Below, in pieces: positions 1-11,679 of a stretch of DNA of 64,000 nt. The stretch covers positions 1,423,501-1,487,500 of the forward strand of contig JAYJMM010000086.1 in NCBI GenBank assembly GCA_037349105.1, in the 5' to 3' direction. The notes below the pieces were generated by a model that was not told the origin of the DNA, did no database searches, and saw only the letters and a program-made list of their open reading frames with translations. The first letter of the stretch is position 1, and the number at the start of each line of letters is the position of its first letter. Position numbers and translations under genes: made by a program. The DNA comes from Limnomonas spitsbergensis. Taxonomy: Eukaryota; Chlorophyta; Chlorophyceae; Chlamydomonadales.

Positions 1-50
1 CGTATGCTGGATGCGAGGCTTAGCAGCGTGTCGCCATTACCCGAGCCTGT

Positions 51-170
51 CTGTTTTGTAGCTGAGGAGGCCAGGAGGCTGCTCCGGGAGCTCAGCAGTG
101 AGTCCCCGTTCCCCGCGCCCGGCTGCTGTTTTGTGGCTGAAGAAGCCAGGAGGCTGCTCCGGGAGCCAGC
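51..170. repeat. Two-copy 75-bp tandem repeat
   Basis: Two units of about 45 bp, both beginning CTGTTTTGT and containing GCCAGGAGGCTGCTCCGGGA, lie 75 bp apart at about 51-95 and 126-170. No function is apparent. Confidence 0.8.
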
Positions 171-1337
171 GGCTGCCCCGGACCTCAGCTGATGCTGCTG
201 TGAGGAGGCCTCTGCATGCGCAGGGCATGCAAGGCATCATGGGTGAGGCGGTCTCTTTGTTCAGGGCTGGGACCGGCGGGGCATGCAAGGCTGCATGAGT
301 GTGGGGCATGGAGCGTGCAAGGGGCATGGGGGCGGGGCCCACTGGGGGGGATACAAGGGGAACGGCATGTATGTGCATGAAAGCCCAGCATGGCTTGCCC
401 CTTCCTGGAGCCATGCAGGCACAGATGTGTGCATGCAGCCCAGCATGGCCCGACCCTCCCTAGAGCCATGCAGTGACAGCTCACCCTCCAGCAGCCTTTC
501 CAGGTGCCTCACTGAAGACGCATGCTTTGAATCAGAGGAGCTGAGCGTTCTTGCGCTGCTGGGATCCTTCTCAGCTGACTTCTGGGTAGCCTGTGCTGGC
601 CTGGATCCTTGCTGGGCGATTTGGTTCAGCTGAGAGCATGCAGTGTTTTGAGTGCAGTTGGTAGTTGCAGCTGCCACGTTCCTCCTTGATGCTCGCTTTT
701 TGAAATGGCACCGAGTTGTATCAACTTTGTTTTCTCACCTGTTGCTCGAGTCTGCTGTACTTCCGTAGTTGGTCCTCGGATGTCATCTCAAGTTCGGACC
801 ATGACTGGTTTCTCCCAGCTTAGTGATTCCGTCGAGTCAAGCCCTGCGACCTGCCGACCGCTCCAACGAATTTGCAGTTCTTCACTATTTGACTGTGTCT
901 GAGTCAAGTGTGCAATCTCAGATTGAACTGACAGGCGAAACTTGCCCACATATGAAAGTGAAGCCTTAAGAATTCAATAAATAATGTGGCGAAGAGTTAA
1001 AAGAGGAAGACGATCCTTCCTTCTCTCCCTAATGGTCAATCCCGGCAAATCGCCATACAGGGCAAGGGTGATAAAAGGGTGTGTTACTAGTCCGATCCAC
1101 ACTTTTAGACTGCAGTCTGCCTAGTGACCACTTGTCATCGACCATAGCCCCTAGGTAGCTCCTTCGTTGGGACAGACGTTCAAGAATGTCTCCGCAAATG
1201 GTGGTCAAATCCAAGGTCAGCCAGCAAAACTACCGGTAAACGCATGTTTCAAGGACAATTGCGGGACAGGCTGCATTTGAATTCCAAAACTTCTGAAGGC
1301 CCCCATCCATGCATGGATATGAGCTCATTTGAAAAAT

Positions 1338-1560
1338 TATTATTTGGGGGACACAGTTCAAGCACGGAAAGCGTACACTGCAGCTCGGTCATATCACCGC
1401 TTATCAGGCAGGGGCATGGTGCAACAAGCCTTGGCGCCATGGTGCATGGGCCACCTGTCACCTCCCACCGGCCGTGGGCTGGTCAAGTTTGGTCCCCACT
1501 GGCCCAAAGATAACCAACCAGGAGCTAGCATGGGGTGTACTAAAACAAACGTTGTTTTGT
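1338..1560. repeat. Dispersed MITE-like repeat, copy
   Basis: It shares with the other copies a cardboard-like core: a GCAACAAGCCTTG hairpin region, GGCCGTGGGCTGGTCAAG and TTGGTCCCCA. It ends near a sequence resembling TAAAACAAACG(TT)G, a decayed form of the family terminus. Ends are approximate. Confidence 0.55.
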
Positions 1561-3194
1561 AACCAGGGGACCCTGGCTGGAACTGACCCGCAACTTGGCC
1601 AAGTCAGGATCCGCTGCATTTGAAACCCTAGCCCCCTCTATTCGTACATGTCAGGTGAATGGAGAGGGTATATTGGAACCAGGGAATCCCAGTTGGAGCT
1701 GAACCTGAACGTGGCCAACGTCGGCCCTTGCACTTTAAGCATGGCAGCCTGTTCGTTCCTACGCACACAATGTTATCATAAGTGTGCAGGTGTTCCTTAG
1801 CCACAACCTCGTTTCATCTCCTGTGAGCTGGAAGGCCAGAGAGGGCGAGGAAAACGAAATACCGGTGAAAGGGCTGGCACCACCGCTGCCACTCGCGCCC
1901 GCCTGCCCAGTTTACCGGCTGTCCGTACTTTTGAGGAGTGATGGGTGCACCTGCATGTTTCATTGCAAGAGTAGGAAAGGGAAGACAGCAGGGAATGTGC
2001 CAACAATATTTCATGATGAAAATTGACAGCATTTGCCATGAGGAATGCAACGGTGAAGCCCTCGTCTCCATCTCGTGTTTAAAAAAAGATTTTACCATGT
2101 ATGTCGAGTACCGGTAAATTTTCTTTATATCCTTTTATTTGTGTGACCTCCCCTCCCCCCCCAACTTTGCCCCCCCTTTTCTACATGCCCCCTGATCCAA
2201 AAACATTTTAAGACCTGATTTTGTATGCTTTCATCAAGCTCTATAACCTTGGATTACGGGGGTTCCAGTTATTATTTGCCCCCCCTCGGGGCCCTGCAAA
2301 AGACAAGGCGTGAACGCATGTGCGCTCAAATGCCTGGTTGAGAGAAAAAGAAAATTGAGACCGGAGATTGCAAGTATTTTGTGTGGTGTAGACCTGGTGT
2401 AGACAGGGATGCTCCTTGGCTTGGACTGAATAGATACTCACTGAATAGATACTCACTTAAGTTACGCATCACATAGTGCCTCACCCAGTTCACATTTTTT
2501 TTAACACTTAATCTCATTGAAGTGTCGCTCACGCATCACACAGTTTTTACACAGACTTATACAATTTCACTTGGATCTTCTTCTTTCCTTCTTAATTTTC
2601 CTAGGAGGCGTCCAACCGAACTCTTTTGCACCCACGTCATGTTCTATGGCTGGGGCTAATCTTCTGCACTATGGGATTCATTCCCACGCTACTGCTCAGT
2701 GGTTGTGTGTTAGTTGCTTGCCCAGGGGGGTCGCTGGTTTTCGCTCGCTGTCCTAGCGTATTCAGTGCCTGTACCGGTTTACGGGCACGAGTCCCATGCA
2801 TCAAATGTAATGCCCCGTTGGACTGTTCACATCACAGATGCACATTTTCCTGCCTCTAATGCTACCCTGACTCCCCGCTTCATCAACTGAAACAAGGCTA
2901 GGGGTCCCGAACCGAAACGGCCCCAGCCGGCTGCTGCCTGCCATATCTGTATGTGGGAACTGGGGAGACTAGAGTTTAGGGGTCCAGTCTTAAGACCGGT
3001 ATCATGACCCCTGCTATTTATCTAATAAAGAAATATGGCCAGGCGTCCTGATCTAAGAATGCCCCTTTGGAGAGGACTGATGTTCAGTGGTCCTGCCATC
3101 TTTGCATGACTCCCACTCTCCACACAGTGGAGGCTGTTGTAGAATGTAGACTTTGTGCAGGGCTACTTACTAGAGGAACTCAGGTGCTGGACTT

Positions 3195-3440
3195 GTTGCC
3201 CTCCCGGCCTCTCTTTTTCTCCCTTTATTTTTGTGTCCCCTCTTCCTTTTTGTCTCTTATTTATCCCATCTGAACAGTTGGGCGCCCACGTGGCTGAGCC
3301 TCCTTGTGCATGGCCTAGACTCCTAGAGGTGTGACGTCATTGACTTTCCTTTTGTCCTAGTTTCAAAGCTGGGCGCCTTTGCGGCTGAGGATTTTTCAGG
3401 CCGTAGCTAAGTTGTTACGTCATTGACATGACTCCAACTG
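3195..3440 (+). repeat. Dispersed GGGCCCAGAGGTG-type repeat, two adjacent copies
   Basis: A pyrimidine-rich lead (about 3200-3270) is followed by GGGCGCCCACGTGGCTGAGCC and, further on, AGAGGTGTGACGTCATTGAC. A second, more decayed unit follows at about 3368-3430. A partial third copy with CCAGAGGTGTAATGGCATTG is at about 3705-3745. The same arrangement recurs at 10.2, 14.8, 15.1, 35.0, 35.3 and 41.8 kb. Confidence 0.75.
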
Positions 3441-4929
3441 CTGCCTCCTCTCAGGAAGGTTGAGATATCTTCTCCAGGATATGTGACGTGAGGGATCTAG
3501 ATCTTGGGGTGGTTAGTTTGCCTGTTGCTTGGCCAAGGCTGCAGGTTGTGGGCCTTCAAAGTGGAGTATCTCAGGCGTTTGTCAAGACCCACGTGAATGC
3601 AAAGCAAGTCTGAGTTACTCTTCAGTCCTCTGTGTGCCAATAATCGACTTAAACCAATTGACCACTGAAGCTTCAACCTAGACGTAATGCACCAATAGCC
3701 GAACCGAGCCTTTTTGAGCAGGACCCAGAGGTGTAATGGCATTGACACAAATAGCCAGGCCTTGGTTATCTGGTATCCTCTCGGCCCTACATCCTTTTAT
3801 AACCAGCCCTCGCATCCTCCGGGATCACAGATTACACGTACTCGTATAGGAACAATATTTGGCTACTAACGATGTCATCACTCATCAGTGATTTCAGCAA
3901 AAACACCTGATAGCTTAGAAAGCCACACCTTCGTTACAGTTTTTGAAAAGAGGGGCGAAGCCATTAAATCAGCTTGGATAATTGAAATTAAAGCGTTCCA
4001 CACTTGAAATCAAAGCATTCCACACTTGAAACTTCATGCTCGCTGCTTGGCCCAAAGCTCATGACCTGCCTCAGCCTCGAATTGTAACAGTTCCCACACC
4101 CCGGCGGGACCTTGCTTGCTACATCTTGTTCACAGCCAATGCAGGTCAACCATACAAATAATATCACTCGCATTCAGGCAGAGGTGACAAATGAGTAGTA
4201 ACATCCAACATTGGAGGGAAATGATGACAAGAAAACAAACACATATATTACGACATCTCGCATGCGGTGATATGGATTTGAGGATTTGATATGATCCGTG
4301 CCGGTGATACATTAATACCCTCCATTGGACAAACTGGACGTGTATGTAGGCCATCACAAACTCGATCGGACATGTGTGGATGAGAAGGGTCATAATAAGG
4401 ATGCATAGACATATGTCACGTGAGGGACACCACATACATCAATCATTGCACTAGAACAAAATCTGCGCCCCCCAGGCGGCCCAGCGCATGGATACATGTC
4501 AACATGTGTCAAGCTCCTACGAGCAGTTGCCACCCAGCACGGCAGCCGCTAGGTAGCTTTCCGCAGCCATTTTTCGTACAACAGCAAATGTCTGACTGGC
4601 TGAGTAGCAATCAAAGCCCATGACATTGCATCCGCGCTGAAATATCCCAAGAGGACAGCAAGAATCGTTGCGCGCGCAGACCCAGCCCAGTGCCACATGC
4701 CTGCTCGCTGGGCTTTTTAGTGTATAAAGCCATTGGCCAGTGGGGCGTTGAGCGCAGGTCAGAAGTGCAAGCTGCCCATGTTGATAAGGCTGCTGCTGAT
4801 GGGGGTGCTGCTGCTGATGTTGGTGCAGATGCCACTGCTTGGGAGCGCAAGTTGGTGGTGCATAGTGCTGCAACAGTATGCACCACCAACTTCCTCCCCC
4901 CCCCGACAAAAAGATGTTACTGATGTTCG

Positions 4930-5130
4930 AGCTGCTACTACTGCTGCTGCTGCTGCTGTTGCTCCTGCGGTAGCTGCTGCTGTTGCTGCTGCTGCTGTTG
5001 TTGCTGCTGATGGTGGTGCTGCTGTTGCTGTTGCTCCTGCTGTGGCTGCTGCTGCTGTTGTTGCTGCTGATGGTGGTGGTGGTGGTGCTGCTGTTGTCGT
5101 TGCTGCTGCTGCTGGTAGTGATGGAGCTGC

Positions 5131-5162
<32 letters not shown>

Positions 5163-5300
5163 TTGCTGCTGTTGTTGCTGCTGCTGGTAGTGGTGGAGCT
5201 GCTGCTGCTGTTGTTGCTGCTATTGCTGCTGCTGCTGTTGTTGTTGTTGTTGCTGGTGATGCTGTTGCTGCTGCCGCTGTTGCTGCTGCCACTGTGGCTG
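4930..5300. repeat. CAG/CAA trinucleotide tract (CTG/TTG on plus strand)
   Basis: About 370 bp of mostly CAG and CAA codons on the minus strand, broken by short CTC-CAC-CAC-TAC, CAC and CGA blocks. It is the 3' end of the first ataxin-2-like coding exon. In that frame a TAG sits at 5220-5222; the glutamine-rich frame then stays open until two consecutive TAG codons near 4935-4942. Long open frames on the other strand and in other frames (Leu-, Ala- or Ser-rich) are consequences of the repeat. Confidence 0.9.
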
Positions 5301-6959
5301 CTGCTGCTGACGCGGATGCATCTGCTGTTGGAAAGGGTGCCAGCCCTCATTGTTCAAGTCTTGCCGAGGCCCCTGCCACGATACAGGCACACCCCAGACA
5401 TAATCCATCAGCAGCTGGCCGCCCCCGCCGCCGTTGCTGCCCTCGTCTGGCCTGCCGTAGCCGCCGGTGCCACCGCCACCCATGCGTTGCTCCTGCACGT
5501 GGTGATGGCCCATAGGGGACATGGGTCCCATGGGCGTCCTCAGCCCCGAGTTCCCTGGTCGCATTCCGGGCTGGTGAGACGGTCCTCGTACAGCTGGCCC
5601 AGGCATGCCCATTCCAGGCATAGCTTGTCCAAACATGACCCGCCCTGGCCCACGTCCAGGAATCCCGTGACCGCCGCCCGTGCACGTGCTAGGGACCATC
5701 ATGTATGATCCCATGCCCTGCGGCATGCTGCCGCCCTGGAACGGCATGTTAACGGGGCCCATGTGCATGGGGGCGACCCCTCCCATGTGCATGGGCGGAA
5801 TCCCTCCCATGCATGGGGGATGTCCCATTGGCCAGTGCGCCGGACCAGGAGGCGGCGGCGCACCCCCCCACTGAGAGGGGGGGGCTCCCATGTTGTCTTC
5901 CCTCATGCGGTGCTGACCGGGGAGGGAGCCGTGCCGCAGACTGCCGTCCGCCTGCATGCTGTAGGTGTGATGCCTGACACCGTCTGCCTGCCTGCCGATA
6001 GAGCCGTGGGACCCGCCGCCGCCCACCATGTCTGCCATCTTCTGCTGGCCTAGGCTGCGCATGGGGAGCCCATGCGGTCCACCCTCATGGCGGTGATTGT
6101 CGCCGCTACCCATTGCCCTGTTTGGTCCACGATGCACGCCTGACTGCAGCTCTCGCGATGGCCAGACGCGGCCACCACCACTACCACCACCACCACCATT
6201 ACCACAGCCCTTTGCCTGAGGCGCTTGAGCCAGGCTGAGTGCTGGCAGGTGCACTCCGGTTCCCAAGGAGGAGCGCACAGGCGGCACATTCGCAGCCGCG
6301 GTGGTGGCGGATTTAACAGCGGGAGGAGCAGGGTTGGCAGCTGCTGTAGGCCCTTTAGGAGACGGAGCTGAAGGCGTGTCGCCCTGCACAAACTCCTTGG
6401 ACGGGACACTGCGGCTGTAGGGTGCGGCATTGACGTTCAACTTCTTCAGCTCCGCCGGCTTAGAATCTGCCGGGTCGATATTAGGCGTGACTGGATCCGG
6501 AGCTTTCACGCCGGAAGCGGGGGCTGGCACGGGGGCTGCCGCGGCCGCCGCGGCGGCGGCCAGGGGTGGGGCGGGGGTGGACATGGGCGGGGGCGGGGGC
6601 ATGGACGCTGTTACCGCCTGTTGGGACAGGGGAGTGGCGGGGGCGACCAGGGGCAGGGGTAGGGAAAGTGGCATGCTTGGGCTGGGCATGACGGCACCGG
6701 CGAAAGGCCCAACTGAAGCCGATGCATGCTTGTCCGGGGAGCGGGGACGGGGCGGGAGAGGCAGCTGCGCTCGGCTGGTAACGGCTGCGACAATGGATCC
6801 CATGCCACCTCCCCGTGCAGGTGTCCGTGCTGGGCCTGAGGGCAGACCAGAGGGATGCTGGTGTCTGACCCGGCGGCGAACGTGGCTGGTGGGGCACTGG
6901 TCCTGGTGCTGGTCGGATGGCGGCGGCACGACTGCCGACTTGTCCATGTCATCGAACTC
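5220..6959 (-). CDS. Ataxin-2-like low-complexity protein, last coding exon (paralogue 1)
   Basis: This 579-codon exon opens at an acceptor (GTGCAG at 6960-6965) with residues EFDDMDKSA. The protein is rich in Pro, Gly, Met, His and Ala. It has a PAM2-like motif (KLNVNAAPYSRS, about residue 190), the kind of segment that binds the MLLE domain of poly(A)-binding protein, then GGG/RGG-like and MG-rich stretches, and ends in polyglutamine. PAM2 plus Met/Gly/Gln-rich tails suits ataxin-2/CID-type RNA-binding proteins, but I see no Lsm or LsmAD domain in the window, so the assignment is inference. The stop is a TAG that differs by one base from CAG inside the Q tract. A diverged paralogue lies 6 kb upstream. 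Upstream exons are not resolved: candidates at 8.4-9.3 kb are listed separately. Confidence 0.55.
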   Translation of the reverse strand, partial: EFDDMDKSAVVPPPSDQHQDQCPTSHVRRRVRHQHPSGLPSGPARTPARGGGMGSIVAAVTSRAQLPLPPRPRSPDKHASASVGPFAGAVMPSPSMPLSLPLPLVAPATPLSQQAVTASMPPPPPMSTPAPPLAAAAAAAAAPVPAPASGVKAPDPVTPNIDPADSKPAELKKLNVNAAPYSRSVPSKEFVQGDTPSAPSPKGPTAAANPAPPAVKSATTAAANVPPVRSSLGTGVHLPALSLAQAPQAKGCGNGGGGGSGGGRVWPSRELQSGVHRGPNRAMGSGDNHRHEGGPHGLPMRSLGQQKMADMVGGGGSHGSIGRQADGVRHHTYSMQADGSLRHGSLPGQHRMREDNMGAPPSQWGGAPPPPGPAHWPMGHPPCMGGIPPMHMGGVAPMHMGPVNMPFQGGSMPQGMGSYMMVPSTCTGGGHGIPGRGPGRVMFGQAMPGMGMPGPAVRGPSHQPGMRPGNSGLRTPMGPMSPMGHHHVQEQRMGGGGTGGYGRPDEGSNGGGGGQLLMDYVWGVPVSWQGPRQDLNNEGWHPFQQQMHPRQQQQPQWQQQQRQQQQHHQQQQQQQQQQQ

Positions 6960-7114
6960 CTGCACGGGAATCAGGAATCCCAGGTTACACAGGGCTTTCA
7001 CGTGACAGACGTCTCAAGACAGCACAGTTCATTCTGGGGGGGGATAGCTCAAATCCATGCGACGGCCGTGGGGATTCCGTGCAGGTATCTCTGCTGCTTT
7101 GCAAATTGGGGCCG

Positions 7115-7290
7115 CCTGCGGTAGATGGTTCAAGGTTGGAGCCTCATTGGCCCATACGTGGCTGGCTGGCTGCCCAGCGGCCTGCTGATGGTGGTCTGGC
7201 GCACACTAAAACCAGGACTAGGACAAAGACCGAACGGCTTCCAGGGGCAGGCGAGAGGTCTAAACCTCAATAGACCACTGAACAAGTGCA
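7115..7290. repeat. Dispersed MITE-like repeat, copy
   Basis: It contains GGTTGGAGCCTCATTGGCCC, a GCCCAGCGGCC block and the family-type terminus CTGGCGCACACTAAAACCA. It lies just upstream of the acceptor of the ataxin-2-like exon, probably in an intron. Confidence 0.6.
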
Positions 7291-8392
7291 GCATCTCAAC
7301 TGCTTGGGGCATGTCTGGGTCATCAAAAGGGATGACACGCATTTTCGAGTCACAGCCTGTTTTGTGCCTCTTCAAAAGGCCAAGGTGGTCTAAACCTGGA
7401 AGGCAGCTTGATTCCAACAAGGCGTGCGTGGGACGGAGGTGTATTGATCCTTATAACCCATGAGAAGACGTTCTCTACATCTGGATCCTTTGGTCTAACT
7501 TGTAAGAACAGGAGGCCACCCACCACTAATTGTTTTATGGAGCTACAGGCAACTTATGAGTTCATGCCTCACAACGGATGGCCTCGGTTCAGCAAGGCAT
7601 GCAGCTCGAGTCAGCCGCAGTAGGCCAACCCAGGTCTAGTCCCCATCTGCCTTATGGCATCTGGCCATCGACCTGCCCTGGGGGGTCTAAAGTGCGTAAT
7701 AAAATAATCACTGCCACATATCTCACAAGCTTCATTTTACTGAAAAAAGTAAAGCAGCCTCACCAGTCTTGTATCCAGGGCAGCAACCCAGCCACACTCC
7801 TGCCACCATGCCAGCTCTCGGCCTCTGGATCGACACATTGGCCTTTGTTGACCTTGTCAACCTTGGTCACGTACACTGCAAGGAAGGAGTAGGAGGCAGT
7901 GCAAATAAAATCCATTAACTTTCCACCCTTCGTCTCACACTTTTTTCATATGTGTATTCAAAACTTGGCATGATGTTAAGATCCAATGTCCATCACTGTC
8001 ATCCATCCACCGCAGAAAGAGGGAAAGGGAACTCCGCCCCCCTTGGAGCGTGTGGGTGAAGCAAGGGAACAGCGCAGCTCGGGCCAAAGCCACACCCGCA
8101 CAGTTACCATTATCCACTTCCACCACAACATGGCAAACAGACTGGATCAGGGGGGCAGCCTAAGGGGGGAGGGGAGTGCTCAATGCTCCAATATTATCAT
8201 TGCCTCCTGATTCCTGAAGTTAGAGAATGGATTGAAGCGGTCCTCATTAAGTGGATTCAAATGGTCATCAGCTTACTTGAACTAACCAGCTGCAGAATTC
8301 GAACACTCAGCAAACAGGCATGAGTGAGCAGTACTCCCAAGTTCATCCGTCTCTGCCATCCCCTTCAACAAAAACACGGCAAGCAGACTCAC

Positions 8393-9275
8393 CACTCCCT
8401 GCTGCAAACTCGTCTGAAGCCAACAGCCATGTCTCAACTTCCTGATGAGCCTCTTTCTTCCTCCATGCCTTCCTGCACCACCGCACATGCGAGGTAGGAA
8501 ATCAGAGGACATGTGGGCCGGCAGGTGTGGAGAGAGACAAGCATGAGTGATAGGGCAATTTTTGCATGTAATGCGCCCCAGGCCACCCTTGGGGGTACTG
8601 CCGGGCAGCTACCACTAAGCCAATGAGAACTGAAGTACCAAACAAACCATGACCGGCGTACGGCATCCGGCCGGCGTTTCAGCAACACGGCATGCTGCAC
8701 TAGGATTTAGGACCTTCCTCAAGTACATAGCTGAAATGCAGCTGAAGTGCACTGAACATTTAACTGGGAAGTGTGCACTCACATGACGCTTGGCTGTTGA
8801 CGCCGGGACTGGTGAAGCCGCTGGCAGGGACACTCCCATGAGTCGCATCATCCTTGCCAATCACCTGAGGGTGCAGATGGAGCAGGTCGTTGAGATCATG
8901 CTTCATAGCAGAGCAGGAAGATGGTTGTGATTTAAAGAAAAGGTGGTCAAATCAGGGCCTCAGCCCTCAGCGCTGGCCTCAGCGGGCCTCAGGGTAAAAA
9001 CTAAGAACACTTGATTTGCTGCCTGCTTGATCTGAGGGGTGGCGGGTGCATTATGACAAAGATACAGATTTGCTTTCCTAAACACCGCATTGTAGCTTAA
9101 GGACAACTCAAGGACAACGTCCGGATAAGCAGCCTGATAAGTAAGCAGCTGTAATCTGCTGTATGTGAGCTTTGACACCGCATGTCAGGATGATCAATCT
9201 GATGTGTGAGCAGCTGCTATTCGCTCATTCAAAGGATGTACAAACCTCATGGTTGTCTTCAAAGCGTTGAGACAT
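8393..9275 (-). CDS. Candidate 5' exons of ataxin-2-like paralogue 1
   Basis: Three short candidate exons have good splice sites: 9246-9275 (MSQRFEDNHE, ending GAG|GTTTGT), 8783-8864 (VIGKDDATHG..., after CCCTCAG, before GTGAGT) and 8393-8472 (after GTGCAG, residues around KAWRKKEAHQEVE, before GTGAGT). The second and third match, in position and flanking intron sequence, exons of the second paralogue at 14.2-14.3 and 13.8-13.95 kb, which is the main reason to believe them. The phases do not close when I join them to 6959, so an exon is missed or a site is wrong. Treat as a hypothesis. Confidence 0.3.
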
Positions 9276-9304
9276 TGTAGTTGTCGATTTTGCTGAGGCG
9301 TTCA

Positions 9305-11640
9305 CGCTGTCCTTCTGTAAAACAGGGATGTCGAAGGAAGCGGGGTTTTATACCGGAATCCTAATTTCAAGAATAATTGAATCAGAGGCAACTGATGCAT
9401 TCCAGCATTTAATAGTTGGGACTTGGCAGCACGACCGAGGCGGGCTGCCATGCCATGCCACGATGCCATGCCATGACGATCGCAATCGCATGTCACGATC
9501 GCATGCTGGGAAAATTCGCGCAAAGGCTGTACTGCTTCCGACTCCTTGCAGCTTCCTCGTCGTTGGTTGAGATGGGTGGAGCGTCAAATGCCAGCAGAGA
9601 ATGAAATATATAGCGCATTAGGGTGCGTAATGAATGCCAGCGATGCATTCAAAAATGTACATCGTTGCTGCAACTCAGTCATCGCTTTATACGCTTTCGA
9701 ATTCGAACCCATTGTTAATTCACAACAAAAGAAAAGAAACTATGCATGTGTGAGCAGCGTCAAAACAGGTACCACTCTCGTTGATTTATTCTGCACCGTG
9801 CATCGCCACACTGCGGACGAAATTTCAAATTCGCCCGTACTCGATGCACTGCCATCATGCCATGCCGACTGGACACTCCTGCTGTAGGCTGTAGCTTGCA
9901 TCGCGCGACATTGAGCACAACCAAGTCCTTGGTTCATAGGGTACTTTGCACCCACAGACTCTAACCTTGGCTTGAACCCTGAAATTGCTGTGAAGTGAAG
10001 GAAACGGTGCATGCTGCCGGCTGCTTCTTGATCCACTTGGGCTGGCCAGCCATTGGCCTCAAGCCTGTTGAGAAGTAACTTAGCACGTTATGAAGCTTCG
10101 GTGGCACAATCTGGCTATTACGTCTGGTACTCAGATCGGAACCTCCTCAGGAGGATAGCTGCCACTCAGTGCCCACCAAGCCCCCAGTCCCCAATCCTGA
10201 CTCTGCCTTGGACCTCTTCCTTTGCCTCTCTTCCAGCATTTTGACTGTCCCTTCACTATATGTCCCCCTTTTAAATTTTTCCTGCCCCTATTAGTCAGGC
10301 GCCCACGCGGCCGAGTCTTTTTTACCAGGGCCCAGAGGTGGAACGTCACTAACTCTGCCTTGGACGGATAGCCTTGCTCTCCAGGAGGAGTACTGGATTT
10401 ACTGCCCACCTGCAGACCCCAGGGGCCCAGTGCACATGTTGTAACATCTGCTCCTCACCTGACTACTTGGCTGTGATGCGAAATATAACCAGGGGATTGC
10501 ATGGGCCGCTGATAACATATACGGTATCTATCTTCAATTGTACCATTTCAGCAGAGAGCTTACCATTCCTTGACATTGACCTTACGCAGGTAAGCTCCTC
10601 ATCACTGAAACAACTTAAACCGGTCCTCAGGGTTAGAAGTTCTAGTGATTTCCGGGATCATGCGGACTCGTAACGATACTTGACAACTCCGGTGATGGCA
10701 TCAGTAATTTCAGCGATATCAGCCACGACTTCATATCGGCCCTTGAGACAATTTACAAACCTTACACATTTTAAGATTGTTCACTGGACTATTTCATGCT
10801 AAAGCTGCTTGGCCTAAAGCTCCTGCCTTGCCAATGCAGGATCACAGCTTTCAGGCTCACCTGACGAAATCCCTCACAAGCAGAAGCAAGCACCAAACGG
10901 GATACATGAAACAGAGCATGCTCATATTCACCGATGGGATGGACGTATAATCGTACATCAATCGATACAAAACATAGAAAATAGGGATTTAAATCAATAC
11001 GTAAATTATCCTCCACATATGTGTATGACACTGTACTGGTATGGGACAAATCAATCCATCGTCCTCATTTGGGTGGAACGGACAAATGGGTCAACACAGC
11101 GTCCTCAATTAGTCCATTTAACACATGAGACAAACCGGTAAATCAAGCAACCATCCTGAATTGAACATGGGGACATAAATGACCGTAGATAGATATGACG
11201 AGGCAATATTTAAATCAGAATCAATTGAATACATGGCACCTAAGGGGCAAAACGTCCTTAATTGGACATGTGAATGCGAATGTGAATGGAGATAAATGGC
11301 ATGGATGTGCGGGGGATGTTTGGGGCATAACATCCTTAAGCTACTTATGATACTATACTGCAACTTGCATGCCCCATGCGGCCCACAAGCATGAATGCAT
11401 GGAGCAGCTCCTAGCTGCCCAAGGGCAGCTGCGAGGCAGGCTTAACCCTTAACCCTAAACCAGCCCAGCGCCTTGCTCCTGATGACCGCTAAATGTCTCA
11501 GCGTTGCCATATACCAGCCGGTCTGGGGGGCGCAGCTGAGTGGTGCAGGCTGCTGAGACTGCTGCTCCTGTTGCTGAAATTGGTGTGTCTACTGTTGATA
11601 TTGATCAGCCTGCTGACCCTAATGCAGATCATTCTGGCTG
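9305..11640. other. Intergenic stretch between the two ataxin-2-like paralogues
   Basis: No gene was recognised. It contains short palindromic ATGCCATG/CGATCGC runs at 9445-9505, a GGGCCCAGAGGTG-family repeat at 10.2-10.36 kb, AT-rich unique sequence at 10.7-11.35 kb and a decayed Gln-rich 3' end of paralogue 2 at about 11.4-11.64 kb (in frame after its TGA one can still read QQADQYQQ and QQQEQQSQQP). Confidence 0.5.
10195..10360 (+). repeat. Dispersed GGGCCCAGAGGTG-type repeat, copy
   Basis: A pyrimidine-rich lead (CCTCTTCCTTTGCC...) is followed by CAGGCGCCCACGCGGCCGAG, a T-run, CCAGGGCCCAGAGGTGGAAC and GTCACTAAC. It is one of the better preserved copies. Confidence 0.8.
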
Positions 11641-11679
11641 GGGGTGCCTGACTTCATGGTCGAAGTATTGCTGAGGCCC

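Larger units (their letters stand above)
1..4500. other. Repeat-rich stretch with no recognised gene
   Basis: I see no reading frame here with recognisable protein character or coherent splice sites. It holds a 75-bp tandem pair near 51-170, a CATGC-rich stretch at 200-480, a MITE-like copy near 1338-1560, a degenerate direct repeat (about 1559-1612 and 1674-1728), a 15-bp doublet near 2425-2455, copies of the GGGCCCAGAGGTG repeat at 3.2-3.75 kb and a 24-bp doublet at 3982-4030. It may be the downstream flank of the minus-strand gene that starts beyond 7 kb. Confidence 0.5.

Noticed and set aside
4733..5708. Leu-, Ala- and Ser-rich open frames over the CTG/CAG tract
   Set aside because: They are shadows of the polyglutamine coding repeat; only the Gln frame continues into non-repetitive protein with a splice acceptor.
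7765..7880. Possible exon (YVTKVDKVNKGQCVDPEAESW) of ataxin-2-like paralogue 1
   Set aside because: Acceptor and donor look fair, but its phase fits neither neighbouring exon and no counterpart was found in paralogue 2.
11440..11460. Telomere-like AACCCTTAACCCTAAACC
   Set aside because: It is a single short run. CCCTAAAC also recurs in IFT121 introns as branch/acceptor-like tracts, so there is no evidence of an interstitial telomere.
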